Below are positions 51,448 to 60,950 of a stretch of DNA of 64,000 nt, piece by piece. Source of the DNA: Halovulum marinum (GTDB lineage: Bacteria > Pseudomonadota > Alphaproteobacteria > Rhodobacterales > Rhodobacteraceae); assembly GCF_009697225.1 (NCBI RefSeq), contig NZ_WIND01000003.1:248001-312000 (forward strand), in the 5' to 3' direction. Positions within the stretch are counted from its first letter, which is position 1. Every line of letters starts with the position of its first letter. Below the pieces are notes generated by a model. It was not told the DNA's origin. It did no database searches and saw only the letters and a list, made by a program, of their open reading frames with translations. A program made the translations under genes and the position numbers.

Positions 51448-53766
51448 ATGAAGGACATGTCGATCATCTCGGGCGCGGTGCATCACGACCGCATCCACGA
51501 CAGCGCCGCAAAGCACGTGTCCGGTTCAGCGGACTACACCGATGACATCGCCATGCCGGAGGGGACGCTGCACGCCTACCTCGGCGTCTCGCAGGTGGCC
51601 CATGCCAGGCTGCTCGGGCTCGATCTTGCGGCCGTCCGGCGGGCGCCCGGCGTCGTCGGCGTCCTGACCGCCGCCGATATTCCGGGGATCAACGACATCA
51701 GCCCGACGGGCCTAAACGACGAGCCCGTCTTTCCCACGGACAAGATCCAGTTTCACGGTCAGCCCCTGTTCGCCGTCGTTGCCGAAACCCGCGATGCCGC
51801 ACGCCGCGCGGCGGCGCTGGCCAGAGTCGACTGCGAGGCGCTTCCTTGCGCCCTCGACCCCGTTGCGGCCCGCGCGGCGGGCTATCCCTACGTGACGGCG
51901 CCGTTGAAGCTGGCGCGCGGCGACGTGGCCCCCGCCCTTGCCGCCGCGCCGCACCGGATAACCGCGCGCATGCGGATCGGTGGCCAGGACCACATGTATC
52001 TCGAGGGCCATATCGCCTTCGCGATCCCGGGCGAAGATGACGACGTGGTCGTGCATTGCTCCACGCAGCACCCGTCCGAGGCCCAGCATATGGTGGCGCA
52101 TGTACTCGGCGTTCCGTCGAACGCGGTGACGGTCAACGTGCGCCGGATGGGCGGCGGGTTCGGCGGCAAGGAAAGCCAGATGAACCTGTTCTGCGCGGTG
52201 GCCGCCATCGCCGCGAAGAAATGGAACCGCGCGGTGAAGATCCGCCCGGACCGCGATCAGGACATGACTGCCACCGGGAAGCGGCACGATTTCGTGGTCG
52301 ACTACGATATCGGCTTTGACGAGGCCGGGCGCATCCATGCGGTCGATGCCAGCTTCGCCGCCCGCTGCGGCTTTTCCGCCGATCTGTCCGGTCCGGTGAC
52401 CGACCGGGCGCTGTTTCATGCCGACAACGCCTATTTCTACCCGAACGTGCGACTGGAATCGCACCCGATGAAGACCAATACAGTCTCCAACACCGCGTTT
52501 CGCGGCTTCGGCGGCCCGCAGGGCGTGATCGTCGCCGAGCGCATGATCGAGGAGATCGCCTTCGCCACCGGCCAGGATCCGCTGGACGTGCGCAAGGCCA
52601 ATTTCTACGGGCAGGACGGTCGCGATGTGACGCCCTATCACCAACAGGTCGAGGACAACATCCTCGACCGCCTGGTGGGCGAGCTGGAGACGGGTGCGGA
52701 CTACCGGGCGCGGCGCAAGGCGATCATCGCCGACAACGCGAACTCGCCGGTGCTGAAGCGGGGCATCGCGCTGACCCCGGTCAAGTTCGGCATCTCGTTC
52801 ACCGCGACCTGGTACAATCAGGCCGGTGCGCTGGTGCATGTCTACAACGACGGATCGGTTCACCTGAATCACGGCGGCACCGAGATGGGCCAGGGCCTGA
52901 ACACCAAGGTCGCGCAGGTCGTGGCGGACGCCTTCCAGATCGATTTCGAGCGGATCAAGATCACCAGAACCACGACCGAGAAGGTGCCGAACACCTCGGC
53001 GACTGCAGCCTCGTCCGGCTCCGATCTGAACGGCATGGCGGCGTTGAACGCGGTCGAGCAGATCAAGGCGCGGCTGGTCGCGTTCGCGGCCCGGAAGTGG
53101 GAGGTCGAGCCCGATGCGGTCGAGTTCCTTCCGAACGAGGTCCGGATCGGCGACGTCGTCCTGTCGTTCGACGCCTTCATCCGGCAAGCCTACATGGCCC
53201 GCGTGCAGCTTTCCGCTGCCGGGTTCTACAAGACCCCGAAGATCCACTGGGACCGGCAGAAGGGCTGTGGGCGGCCGTTCTACTATTTCGCCTACGGCGC
53301 GGCGTGCTCCGAGGTCACCATCGACACGCTGACCGGCGAGTACCGGGTCGACCGCACCGACATCCTGCACGACGTGGGACGATCGCTGAACCCGGCGCTG
53401 GACAAGGGGCAGGTCGAGGGCGCCTTCGTGCAGGGCATGGGCTGGCTGACCACCGAGGAACTCTGGTGGGACGCCGAGGGCCGGCTGCGCACGCACGCGC
53501 CCTCGACCTACAAGATCCCGCTGGCCTCCGACCGCCCGCGCATCTTCAACGTGAACCTGGCGGACTGGTCCGAGAACCGCGAGTTGACGATCAAGCGCTC
53601 GAAGGCCGTCGGCGAGCCGCCCTTCATGCTAGGGGTCTCGGTGTTCGAGGCATTGTCGATGGCGGTCGCGTCGGTCGCCGATTACCGGGTGTGTCCCCGT
53701 CTCGACGCGCCCGCGACCCCCGAGCGGGTGCTGATGGCCGTCTCCCGGCTTCAGGCGGGAACCTGA
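51448..53766 (+). CDS. xdhB: Xanthine dehydrogenase large subunit (molybdenum cofactor)
   Basis: A 772-residue molybdopterin subunit of usual length. Cofactor and substrate motifs are RRMGGGFGGKES, TAFRGFGGPQG, GGTEMGQGLNTKVAQV and the catalytic base E723 in VGEPPFMLGVS. The start follows AGAAAGGA. XdhA and XdhB form the cytoplasmic heterotetramer. The adjacent XdhC inserts sulphurated Moco. Substrate choice (xanthine rather than another purine or aldehyde) rests on the purine permease and guanine deaminase genes downstream. Confidence 0.95.
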   Translation: MKDMSIISGAVHHDRIHDSAAKHVSGSADYTDDIAMPEGTLHAYLGVSQVAHARLLGLDLAAVRRAPGVVGVLTAADIPGINDISPTGLNDEPVFPTDKIQFHGQPLFAVVAETRDAARRAAALARVDCEALPCALDPVAARAAGYPYVTAPLKLARGDVAPALAAAPHRITARMRIGGQDHMYLEGHIAFAIPGEDDDVVVHCSTQHPSEAQHMVAHVLGVPSNAVTVNVRRMGGGFGGKESQMNLFCAVAAIAAKKWNRAVKIRPDRDQDMTATGKRHDFVVDYDIGFDEAGRIHAVDASFAARCGFSADLSGPVTDRALFHADNAYFYPNVRLESHPMKTNTVSNTAFRGFGGPQGVIVAERMIEEIAFATGQDPLDVRKANFYGQDGRDVTPYHQQVEDNILDRLVGELETGADYRARRKAIIADNANSPVLKRGIALTPVKFGISFTATWYNQAGALVHVYNDGSVHLNHGGTEMGQGLNTKVAQVVADAFQIDFERIKITRTTTEKVPNTSATAASSGSDLNGMAALNAVEQIKARLVAFAARKWEVEPDAVEFLPNEVRIGDVVLSFDAFIRQAYMARVQLSAAGFYKTPKIHWDRQKGCGRPFYYFAYGAACSEVTIDTLTGEYRVDRTDILHDVGRSLNPALDKGQVEGAFVQGMGWLTTEELWWDAEGRLRTHAPSTYKIPLASDRPRIFNVNLADWSENRELTIKRSKAVGEPPFMLGVSVFEALSMAVASVADYRVCPRLDAPATPERVLMAVSRLQAGT

Positions 53767-53769
53767 GTG

Positions 53770-54651
53770 ATGGCCGCTCTTGCGTCCTTGTTGTGCGAGT
53801 TTCTCGACGCGAACCGGGGTGTGATCCGTGTCCAACTCACTCGCGTCCGCGGCTCCTCGCCGCGCGACGAGGGCACGGAGATGTTCGTCTCGACCGCCGC
53901 GCTTTGCGGCACCGTCGGAGGTGGCCAGCTGGAGTTCCGGGCCATCGAAGCGGCCCGCAGGATGTTGCGCGACGGCACCCTGAGCCAGACGCTCGATCTG
54001 CCACTCGGCCCCGAGATCGGTCAGTGCTGCGGCGGGCGGGTCGAGATTTCCCTGACCCGGATGCGCGCGTCCGACAGGCGAGCGGCACTTGCCCGGGCGG
54101 CCGAGGCCTCGAGAAACCTGCCGCACGTCTATGTCATGGGCGCGGGCCATGTGGGCCGTGCGCTGGCGGACGTGTTTCAGCACATGCCGGTGCGCTGCAT
54201 CCTCGTCGACCCGCGGCAGGACGAAATCGCGCTTTGCGACGCGGCCGTCGAGACCCGTGTCAGCGCCATACCCGAAGTCGACGTGATGAACGCCCCGAAA
54301 GGCAGCGCCTTCATCGTCCTGACCCATGATCACGGCCTGGATTTCCTGCTGACCGCCGCCGCGCTCGAGCGGGGCGACGCGGCGTATGTCGGCATGATCG
54401 GCTCTGCCACCAAGCGGGCGAAACTATACCACTGGATGCGCCAGCACTGCGATGTTTCCGCGTTCGACAAACTGGTCTGTCCCATCGGGGCAAGCGGCAG
54501 CCGCGACAAGCGCCCCAGCCTCATCGCTGCCTTCGTGGTGGCCGAGGTTCTGGCTGAACTGACTTCTGAAACTGCCGCTACCGCCCCCGCGCGGGCGATG
54601 CGGGCGCCCGCGACGGGCCAACAAGAAGACCGGTTGGAAGTGCCGGCTTGA
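53770..54651 (+). CDS. xdhC: Xanthine dehydrogenase accessory protein (Moco sulphuration/insertion)
   Basis: A 293-residue XdhC. The N-terminal CoxI-type domain has RVRGSSPRDEGTEMFV and the Moco-binding cysteine in LGPEIGQCCGGRVEI; the C-terminal Rossmann part has VYVMGAGHVGRALADV, then VLTHDHGLD and PIGASGSRDKRPSLIA. It binds molybdopterin, promotes its sulphuration and hands it to XdhB. The start could be GTG 53767 or ATG 53770, 1 to 4 nt after the xdhB stop; the ATG is preferred. It is co-translated with xdhAB. Confidence 0.93.
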   Translation: MAALASLLCEFLDANRGVIRVQLTRVRGSSPRDEGTEMFVSTAALCGTVGGGQLEFRAIEAARRMLRDGTLSQTLDLPLGPEIGQCCGGRVEISLTRMRASDRRAALARAAEASRNLPHVYVMGAGHVGRALADVFQHMPVRCILVDPRQDEIALCDAAVETRVSAIPEVDVMNAPKGSAFIVLTHDHGLDFLLTAAALERGDAAYVGMIGSATKRAKLYHWMRQHCDVSAFDKLVCPIGASGSRDKRPSLIAAFVVAEVLAELTSETAATAPARAMRAPATGQQEDRLEVPA

Positions 54652-54693
54652 AAGACCGCGCCGCGCCGCGGCCCAACGGAGGAGGAGACTGTC

Positions 54694-56295
54694 ATGGACG
54701 GCTCGACATATAACTACAGGCTGTTCTCGCGCAGCGATTTCAGCGCCTTCTGGGCGTTGTTCACCGACAACCTGGTCAATCTGCTGATCCTGTCAGGGGT
54801 CTGCCAGTTCGTCTTTCAGATGCCGGCCGAGATCGTCTATGGCCGCATCGTGCCCGGCGCGGCGGTCGCCATCCTCGCGGGGGTCGTGGTGTATACCAAC
54901 CTCGCCAAATGGGCCGCCCAGCGGCAGGGCCGGGATGTGACCGCCCTGCCCTACGGCATCTCGACGCCGGTGATGTTCGTCTATCTGTTCGGCGTGATCG
55001 GGCCGATCTACTGGGCGACGCAGGATCCGCTGCTGGCCTGGCAAGTCGGCATCGGTGCGGGCTTCATGGGCGGCATCGTCGCCGCGCTCGGCGCCCTCGT
55101 CGGCCCGTTTCTGAAGCGCATCACGCCGCGCGCCGGCATGTTGGGAACGCTCTGCGGCATCGCGCTGGTGTTCATCGGGGCCGTGCCGCTGGCCGAGATC
55201 TTCGAAAACCCGGTGATCGGCTTCACCTCGCTGCTGTTCATCCTTTGGGGCCTGATCGGCCGCTTCCGGCTGCCGGGGAACGTGCCCGCCGGCCTCGTCG
55301 CCATCGGCGCCGGGACGATCATCGCGATCATCCTTGGCGAATCGAAGCTCGATGTCAGCGGCGTCGGCTTCTACCCGCCGGTGCCCTATCTCGGCGATCT
55401 CGTGGCCGGCGTGCAGTACCTGTTCGCGAACCCCGAGCTTTTCCTCGTGCTGATCCCGGTGCAGATCTACAACTTCATCGAAACGATGAACAACGTCGAA
55501 AGCGCCGAGGCCGCGGGCGACAGCTATCCGGTCGGCCTGTGCCAGGTGACCGACGGCGCGGGCACGATGATCGGCGCGGTGTTCGGCTCGCCCTTCCCGA
55601 CGACGGTCTACATCGGCCACCCCGCCTACAAGCGGCTGGACGCCCATGCCGGCTACATCGTCGGGGTGGCGGTGGTGATCGCCGCCGCCGCCTTCCTGGG
55701 GTTCCTGTCCTTTCTCGCCGGCCTGATCCGGATCGCCGCCGCTGCGCCGGTGCTGGTGTTCGTGTCGGTAAGCCTGATCACCAACACGGCATGGGCGGTG
55801 AAGCCGACGCACATGGCAGCGGTGTCGTTCGCGATCCTACCCCACATTTCCGAGTTCCTGATGGTCAAGTGGGGATCGCTGATGAACGCACTGCGCAGCT
55901 CGGGCGTCGAGGGACTGCCGTCGCTCGGCGATGCCGACCTGACCGCGGCGCTGCTGATGGAGGGCGCGCATTACGAGGGGCATCTGGCGCTCAGTCAGGG
56001 CGCGATCATCACCGGCCTGATCTGGGGCGCCATCGTGGCGGACGTGATCGACGGACGTTTCAGGACGGCGGGCGGTTTCGCGATGGCGGCCGCGGCGATG
56101 TCGTCGCTCGGCATCATCCACGCCCATACGCTGCAACTGCCGCAGTTCGACGGGATCACGGTCGGCTACCTGATCATCGGTGCGTTCCTCTGGCTCTACC
56201 CGATGGTGGCGCCGAAGGAGGACCTGGAAGAACGCGTGATCGTTCCCGACGAGCCCGACCTGCTCGACACCGGCGCGCCCGCACAGCAGGCCTGA
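54694..56295 (+). CDS. NCS2-family purine permease
   Basis: A 533-residue, highly hydrophobic transporter of the NCS2 (AzgA-like xanthine/uracil/guanine) superfamily: ALPYGISTPVMFVYLFGVIGP, IYNFIETMNNVESAEAAGDSYPV (substrate-site Glu in FIETMNN) and GSPFPTTVYIGHPAYKRLDA. GGAGGAG precedes the ATG. It sits between xdhC and guanine deaminase, so guanine, hypoxanthine or xanthine uptake is expected. A strong hairpin follows the stop. Confidence 0.9.
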   Translation: MDGSTYNYRLFSRSDFSAFWALFTDNLVNLLILSGVCQFVFQMPAEIVYGRIVPGAAVAILAGVVVYTNLAKWAAQRQGRDVTALPYGISTPVMFVYLFGVIGPIYWATQDPLLAWQVGIGAGFMGGIVAALGALVGPFLKRITPRAGMLGTLCGIALVFIGAVPLAEIFENPVIGFTSLLFILWGLIGRFRLPGNVPAGLVAIGAGTIIAIILGESKLDVSGVGFYPPVPYLGDLVAGVQYLFANPELFLVLIPVQIYNFIETMNNVESAEAAGDSYPVGLCQVTDGAGTMIGAVFGSPFPTTVYIGHPAYKRLDAHAGYIVGVAVVIAAAAFLGFLSFLAGLIRIAAAAPVLVFVSVSLITNTAWAVKPTHMAAVSFAILPHISEFLMVKWGSLMNALRSSGVEGLPSLGDADLTAALLMEGAHYEGHLALSQGAIITGLIWGAIVADVIDGRFRTAGGFAMAAAAMSSLGIIHAHTLQLPQFDGITVGYLIIGAFLWLYPMVAPKEDLEERVIVPDEPDLLDTGAPAQQA

Positions 56296-56302
56296 CCGAT
56301 TG

Positions 56303-56328
56303 CCGGGGCGGTGCCTTCGCCGCCCCGG
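56303..56328 (+). terminator. Stem-loop after the purine permease gene
   Basis: CCGGGGCGG and CCGCCCCGG make a perfect 9-bp stem with an 8-nt loop, 7 nt after the permease stop, followed by TTCCCTTCC. It may terminate part of the xdh transcripts or protect the upstream message, since guanine deaminase starts only 27 nt later. Confidence 0.6.
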
Positions 56329-56355
56329 TTCCCTTCCGACCGAGAGAAGCCGAAC

Positions 56356-57690
56356 ATGACCGAGACCGTGCTACGCGGCCGCCTTCTGACGTTTCACCGC
56401 GCCCCGGCGGACGGCAACGATGAAAGCGCCTACACATATCACGAAGACGGCGCCCTGCTGATCCGCGACGGAATGATCGCGAAACGCGGAACTTTTGCCG
56501 AGATCACGCGCGCGGCGCCCGATGCGCCCGTCACCGATCACCGTCCGAAGCTGATGATGGCCGGGTTCATCGACACCCACATCCATTTCCCGCAGGTTCA
56601 GGTCATCGCGTCCTGGGGCGCGCAGCTGCTCGACTGGCTGAACACCTATACCTTCCCGGAAGAGACCCGCTTCGCCGATCGCGGGCACGCCGACCGTATG
56701 GCGGCAGCGTTCTTCGATCAGCTCATCGCCCACGGCACGACGACGGCGGTGGCCTTCTGCTCGGTGCATCGCGCGTCTGTCGACGCCTTCTTCGCCGAGG
56801 CGGCGCGCCGCGACATGGCCATGCTCGGCGGCAAGGTCCTGATGGATCGCAACGCCCCCGAGGCGCTGCTCGACACGCCGCAATCGGGATATGACGACAC
56901 CACCGCGCTGATCGGCGAATGGCACGCGCGCGGACGCAGCCGCTATGTCATCTCGCCGCGCTTCGCCATCACCTCGACGCCGGAACAGATGCAGATGGCG
57001 CAGGTGCTGGCCCGGGAAAATCCCGATTGCCACATCCAGACGCATCTGTCCGAGAACCACGACGAGATCGCCTATACCGCAAGCCTCTATCCGCAGGCGC
57101 GCGACTACCTCGACGTCTACGAAAGCCATGGGCTGCTGCGCGCCAACACCTTGCTGGGTCATGCCATCCATCTGAAACCGCGCGAAGTGGATGCGCTGGC
57201 GGCCACCGGCGCGCATCCGGTCTTCTGCCCGACCTCGAACCTGTTTCTCGGCTCGGGGCTGTTCGATCGTGCACGTCTGGAGCGGCGGGGTATCCGGAGC
57301 GGGATTGCCTCCGATGTCGGTGCGGGCACAAGCTACTCCATGCTCCAGACCCTCAGCGAGGGTTACAAGGTGCTTCAGCTTCAGGGACAGGCCCTGCACC
57401 CATTGCAGGCATTCGACTGGGCCACCCGCGGCAACGCCGCGGTGCTGGGCATGGAGGACCGCATCGGCACCCTGGACGAAGGAACGCATGCCGACGTCGT
57501 CGTGCTGGACTCCAACGCGACCGAAGCGATGGCCCTGCGGATGGACCGGTGCCAAAGCCTCGCCGAAGAGCTGTTCGTGCTGCAGATCATGGGCGACGAC
57601 CGGGCCATCGACGAGGTCTACGTCAACGGACGTGCGTGCAAACACCGCGACCGTGAAGCTTGCGCCGGGCGCCGAATTGCGGTGGCGTGA
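56356..57690 (+). CDS. guaD: Guanine deaminase
   Basis: A 444-residue amidohydrolase converting guanine to xanthine and ammonia. Metal ligands are in GFIDTHIHFPQ (HxH), QTHLSENHDEI, LGHAIHL and the Asp in IASDVGAGTSYS. The substrate segment HIHFPQVQVIASWGAQLLDWLNTYTFPEE is characteristic of guanine deaminases, as is VFCPTSNLFLGSG. It feeds XdhAB directly. The ATG chosen follows GAGAGAAG; an earlier open frame contains the hairpin and is not coding. Confidence 0.94.
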   Translation: MTETVLRGRLLTFHRAPADGNDESAYTYHEDGALLIRDGMIAKRGTFAEITRAAPDAPVTDHRPKLMMAGFIDTHIHFPQVQVIASWGAQLLDWLNTYTFPEETRFADRGHADRMAAAFFDQLIAHGTTTAVAFCSVHRASVDAFFAEAARRDMAMLGGKVLMDRNAPEALLDTPQSGYDDTTALIGEWHARGRSRYVISPRFAITSTPEQMQMAQVLARENPDCHIQTHLSENHDEIAYTASLYPQARDYLDVYESHGLLRANTLLGHAIHLKPREVDALAATGAHPVFCPTSNLFLGSGLFDRARLERRGIRSGIASDVGAGTSYSMLQTLSEGYKVLQLQGQALHPLQAFDWATRGNAAVLGMEDRIGTLDEGTHADVVVLDSNATEAMALRMDRCQSLAEELFVLQIMGDDRAIDEVYVNGRACKHRDREACAGRRIAVA

Positions 57691-57881
57691 CCGCCGGTAC
57701 CGGCGATCCGGCAAGCGTCGCATCGGGGCCGCATGTGAGCGGCTGCCGCGGCGCTCTTGCATTTCTGGATAAAACCACGCGATTTGCCGGATTTTCCGAA
57801 AGGTGCTGTCGCCAGGTTTCGGCTGGTCCCGGACGGCAGCACGCCCCAATTTGTACGCCACTCGCCATCAATGGAGCCGTC

Positions 57882-58754
57882 ATGACCGCACGCTACTTCG
57901 CCCCCACGGGAGGGCATCCGCCGCAAGAGCAGTTGCTGACGGATCGGGCCATGTTCACCGACGCCTACGCGGTCATCCCGAAGGGGACGATGCAGGATAT
58001 CGTCACCAGCTTTCTGCCGTTCTGGACCGACACCCGTCTCTGGGTACTGTCCCGGCCCCTCAGCGGCTTCGCCGAGACCTTCTCGCAATACATCATGGAA
58101 GTCGCGCCGGGCGGCGGGTCCGTGAAGCCCGAAACCGATCCGAACGCCGAGGGCGTTCTGTTCGTCGTCGACGGCTCCGCGACGATCGTCATCAGCGGGG
58201 AGAGGCATGCCCTGCGCCCGGGAAGCTTCGTCTATCTGCCGCCACGGACGACGTGGACGTTCGAGAACGACACCGCCGCAGCGGTCCGGTTCCACTGGAT
58301 CCGCAAGGCGTACGAAGCCGTCGACGGGCTTCCCCACCCGGACGTGATCGTCACCGCCGAACAGGATGTCCCGCCGACGCCGATGCCGGGAACGGATGGC
58401 AAGTGGGCCACCACGCGCTTCGTCGATCCGGCCGACCTGCGGCACGACATGCATGTGACGGTGGTGACCTTTCAGCCCGGCGCGGTGATCCCGTTCGCCG
58501 AGACCCATGTCATGGAGCACGGCCTCTATGTGCTTGAAGGCAAGGCCGTATACCGCCTGAACCGGGATTGGGTCGAGGTCGAGGCAGGCGATTACATGTG
58601 GCTCAGGGCCTTTTGCCCGCAGGCCTGCTACGCCGGCGGTCCCGGCCGGTTCAGGTATCTTCTGTACAAGGACGTCAACCGGCACATGGCGCTTCGGCCT
58701 GCATTCGGAAGTGTGTCCGTACCGCAGGCTGCTCTCAGGACGGCGGCCGAGTAG
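57882..58754 (+). CDS. (S)-ureidoglycine aminohydrolase
   Basis: A 290-residue bicupin. It opens TARYFAPTGGHPPQEQLLTDRAMFTDAYAVIPKG, the AllE/UGlyAH signature, and carries QYIMEVAPGGGS in cupin 1 and PFAETHVMEHGLYVLEGKAVYRL, with Mn-site His and Glu residues, in cupin 2. It releases ammonia from (S)-ureidoglycine to give (S)-ureidoglycolate, which yields glyoxylate on further cleavage. The 191-bp gap before it has a 14-bp palindrome at 57692-57705 and may carry its own promoter. It ends tail-to-tail with the IclR gene, overlapping by 20 bp. Confidence 0.92.
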   Translation: MTARYFAPTGGHPPQEQLLTDRAMFTDAYAVIPKGTMQDIVTSFLPFWTDTRLWVLSRPLSGFAETFSQYIMEVAPGGGSVKPETDPNAEGVLFVVDGSATIVISGERHALRPGSFVYLPPRTTWTFENDTAAAVRFHWIRKAYEAVDGLPHPDVIVTAEQDVPPTPMPGTDGKWATTRFVDPADLRHDMHVTVVTFQPGAVIPFAETHVMEHGLYVLEGKAVYRLNRDWVEVEAGDYMWLRAFCPQACYAGGPGRFRYLLYKDVNRHMALRPAFGSVSVPQAALRTAAE

Positions 58755-59577
58755 GCGGCACGCCCCCTATGGCAGCGGTCAGGGCCGCTGCCGCCTCCAT
58801 CACCTCGGTCGCGAGGGCCGGAATCCTGTCCGGCCCCATCCTGCTCGCCGGGCCCGAAACGGAAATGCCGGCGGCGGCCTCATCATGAACGTCGAAGACA
58901 GGGGCGGCGATGCACCGCATGCCGAGGTTCTTTTCCTCGTCGTCGATCGCATGGCCCCGTTCCCGGGTCGCAGACAGATCGGCGACCAGCTGTTCCGGAT
59001 CGGTCAGCGTCTTTTGGGTGAACCGCGGAAGGCCGCCGGTCCTCACGATCCGCTCGAAGCGATCGCTGGACATTTCCGCAAGCAGGGCTTTGCCGATGCC
59101 CGAGGCATGCAGCGGCGACAGTGTCCCCGGCGGAAAGAAGGCACGAATGCTGGCGTGCGTTTCGACCTGGCTGACGAACAGCACCGACGATTCCTGAACG
59201 ATGCCGAGATTGGCGGTTTCGCCCGTGGTCTCCATCAGCCGGCGCAGGATCGGCCGGGCGCGCTCGACCAGGCTCGTTCGCCGCAGGAAACGCGCGCCGA
59301 TCACGAACGCCCGCGGACCGATGTGCCAGAGCTGCTCGACAGGATCGAATTCGACCAGACCGCGGCTCTCCAGTGTCACCAGAACCCGATAGACCGTCGC
59401 CGGCGCCTGCCCGAGGTTCGTGGCAAGAGCGGTGAGGGTCTGACCCGAATCCTCGCTGAGGTGCTCGAAGATCTCCATCGCCCGGTCGAGGGACTTGATC
59501 GTGTTCTGAGCCGTCGAGTCGTTCCATCCGCGTGGCCGCCCACGGGCCTTGCGGCCGGCATTCTTCGCAGATTCCAT
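58735..59577 (-). CDS. bhcR: IclR-family regulator of the beta-hydroxyaspartate cycle
   Basis: A 280-residue IclR protein. An unusual basic N-tail (KNAGRKARGRPRGWN) precedes the winged helix (IKSLDRAMEIFEHLSEDSGQTLTALATNLGQAPATVYRVLVTLESRGLV). The effector domain has LSPLHASGIGKALLAEM and GMRCIAAPVFDVHDEAAAGISVSGP. In Paracoccus denitrificans BhcR lies divergent from bhcABCD, binds its promoter and senses glyoxylate. The same layout holds here. AAAGGG precedes the chosen ATG. Its 3' end overlaps the ureidoglycine gene on the other strand. Confidence 0.92.
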   Translation of the reverse strand: MESAKNAGRKARGRPRGWNDSTAQNTIKSLDRAMEIFEHLSEDSGQTLTALATNLGQAPATVYRVLVTLESRGLVEFDPVEQLWHIGPRAFVIGARFLRRTSLVERARPILRRLMETTGETANLGIVQESSVLFVSQVETHASIRAFFPPGTLSPLHASGIGKALLAEMSSDRFERIVRTGGLPRFTQKTLTDPEQLVADLSATRERGHAIDDEEKNLGMRCIAAPVFDVHDEAAAGISVSGPASRMGPDRIPALATEVMEAAAALTAAIGGVPPTRPPS

Positions 59578-59603
59578 CAAATCCCTTTCGCATTCAATGA
59601 AAT

Positions 59604-59613
59604 ATGAATTCAT
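59604..59613. promoter_or_regulatory. Candidate BhcR operator
   Basis: ATGAATTCAT is a perfect 10-bp palindrome, 27 bp from the bhcR start, with a second short inverted repeat TTCAATGAA at 59593-59601. Both lie in an AT-rich patch of the 168-bp spacer between bhcR and bhcA. IclR regulators bind palindromes of this size. The bhcA promoter boxes are not clear to me. Confidence 0.45.
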
Positions 59614-59745
59614 GATATGAAAAATGTAACTCCCTGACAACGGTAATTCTTTTCAGTCCGGGACGTGAAACAGCCGCCACCATGCAAAAGTATCGCGCAA
59701 AGGTCAGGTGCCGTAGACAGGGGCAGCACGAAAAAGGAGACGGCC

Positions 59746-60936
59746 ATGAGCTTCCAGAATCCTGTCTTCATCCCCGGCCCGACGAACATGCCGGAGCAAA
59801 TCCGCAAGGCCTGCGACATGCCGACCATCGACCACCGGTCGCCGACCTTCGGCGGGATCCTGACCCCCTGCCTGGAGAACGTGCGCAAGATCCTGAAGTC
59901 GGTCAGTGCGCAGGTCTTCATCTTCCCGTCGACCGGCACCGGCGGGTGGGAAACCGCGCTGACCAACACGCTGTCGGCCGGCGACAAGGTGCTGGCGGCC
60001 CGGAACGGCATGTTCAGCCATCGCTGGATCGACATGTGCCAGCGCCACGGGCTCGACGTGCACATCGTCGAGACGCCCTGGGGAGCCGGCCTGCCCGCCG
60101 ATCGCTACGCAGAGATCCTCGCCGCCGACACCGGCCACGAGATCAAGGTGGTGCTCGCGACGCACAACGAGACCGCGACCGGTGTCCGCTCGGATATCGG
60201 CGCGGTCCGGAAGGCGCTGGACGACGCCGGGCACCCCGCCCTGCTTTTCGTCGATGGCGTCAGCTCGATCGCGTCGATGGATTTCCGCTTTGACGAATGG
60301 GGCGTCGACGTTGCGGTGACCGGCTCGCAGAAGGGCTTCATGCTTCCGCCGGGTCTCGCGATCCTCGGCTTCTCCGACAAGGCGATCGATGCGGCCGCCA
60401 CCGCCAAGCTTCCGCGCACCTTCTTCGACATCGCGGACATGACCAAGGGCTATGCAGCGAACGCGTTTCCCTACACGCCGCCGGTCGGCCTGATGAACGG
60501 GCTGAAGCTGGCCTCCGACATGCTGCTTGAGGAAGGGCTGGAGAACGTCTTCGCGCGTCACCACCGGATCGCCGAGGGCGTACGCGCCGCTGTCGACGCC
60601 TGGGGGCTGGAGCTGTGCGCGGTTTCGCCGGACGTGTACTCGGACACGGTCAGCGCGATCCGCACACCCACGGGCTTCAACGCCACCGATATCGTGACGC
60701 ACGCGGCGAACACCTATGGCGTCGCCTTCGGCGTCGGTCTCGGCGAGGTCGCCGGGAAGGTGTTCCGGATCGGTCACCTCGGCAGTCTGACCGACGTGAT
60801 GATGCTGTCAGGTCTCGCCACCGCCGAGATGTGCATGGCCGATCTCGGGCTGGACGTGACGCTCGGCTCGGGCGTTGCCGCGGCTCAGGAATACTACCGG
60901 TCAAATCCTTCGGTCTCGGCGTTGATAGCCGCGTGA
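59746..60936 (+). CDS. bhcA: L-aspartate--glyoxylate aminotransferase
   Basis: A 396-residue class V aminotransferase. The PLP lysine is K196 in VTGSQKGFMLPPGLAIL; PSTGTGGWETALTNTLS binds the phosphate, and it starts NPVFIPGPTNMPEQ. In the beta-hydroxyaspartate cycle it makes glycine from glyoxylate using aspartate as donor. AAAAAGGAG stands 7 nt before the ATG. Relatives include serine-glyoxylate aminotransferase; the following three genes make BhcA the better name. Confidence 0.94.
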   Translation: MSFQNPVFIPGPTNMPEQIRKACDMPTIDHRSPTFGGILTPCLENVRKILKSVSAQVFIFPSTGTGGWETALTNTLSAGDKVLAARNGMFSHRWIDMCQRHGLDVHIVETPWGAGLPADRYAEILAADTGHEIKVVLATHNETATGVRSDIGAVRKALDDAGHPALLFVDGVSSIASMDFRFDEWGVDVAVTGSQKGFMLPPGLAILGFSDKAIDAAATAKLPRTFFDIADMTKGYAANAFPYTPPVGLMNGLKLASDMLLEEGLENVFARHHRIAEGVRAAVDAWGLELCAVSPDVYSDTVSAIRTPTGFNATDIVTHAANTYGVAFGVGLGEVAGKVFRIGHLGSLTDVMMLSGLATAEMCMADLGLDVTLGSGVAAAQEYYRSNPSVSALIAA

Positions 60937-60950
60937 TGAGGGACGCAGAG

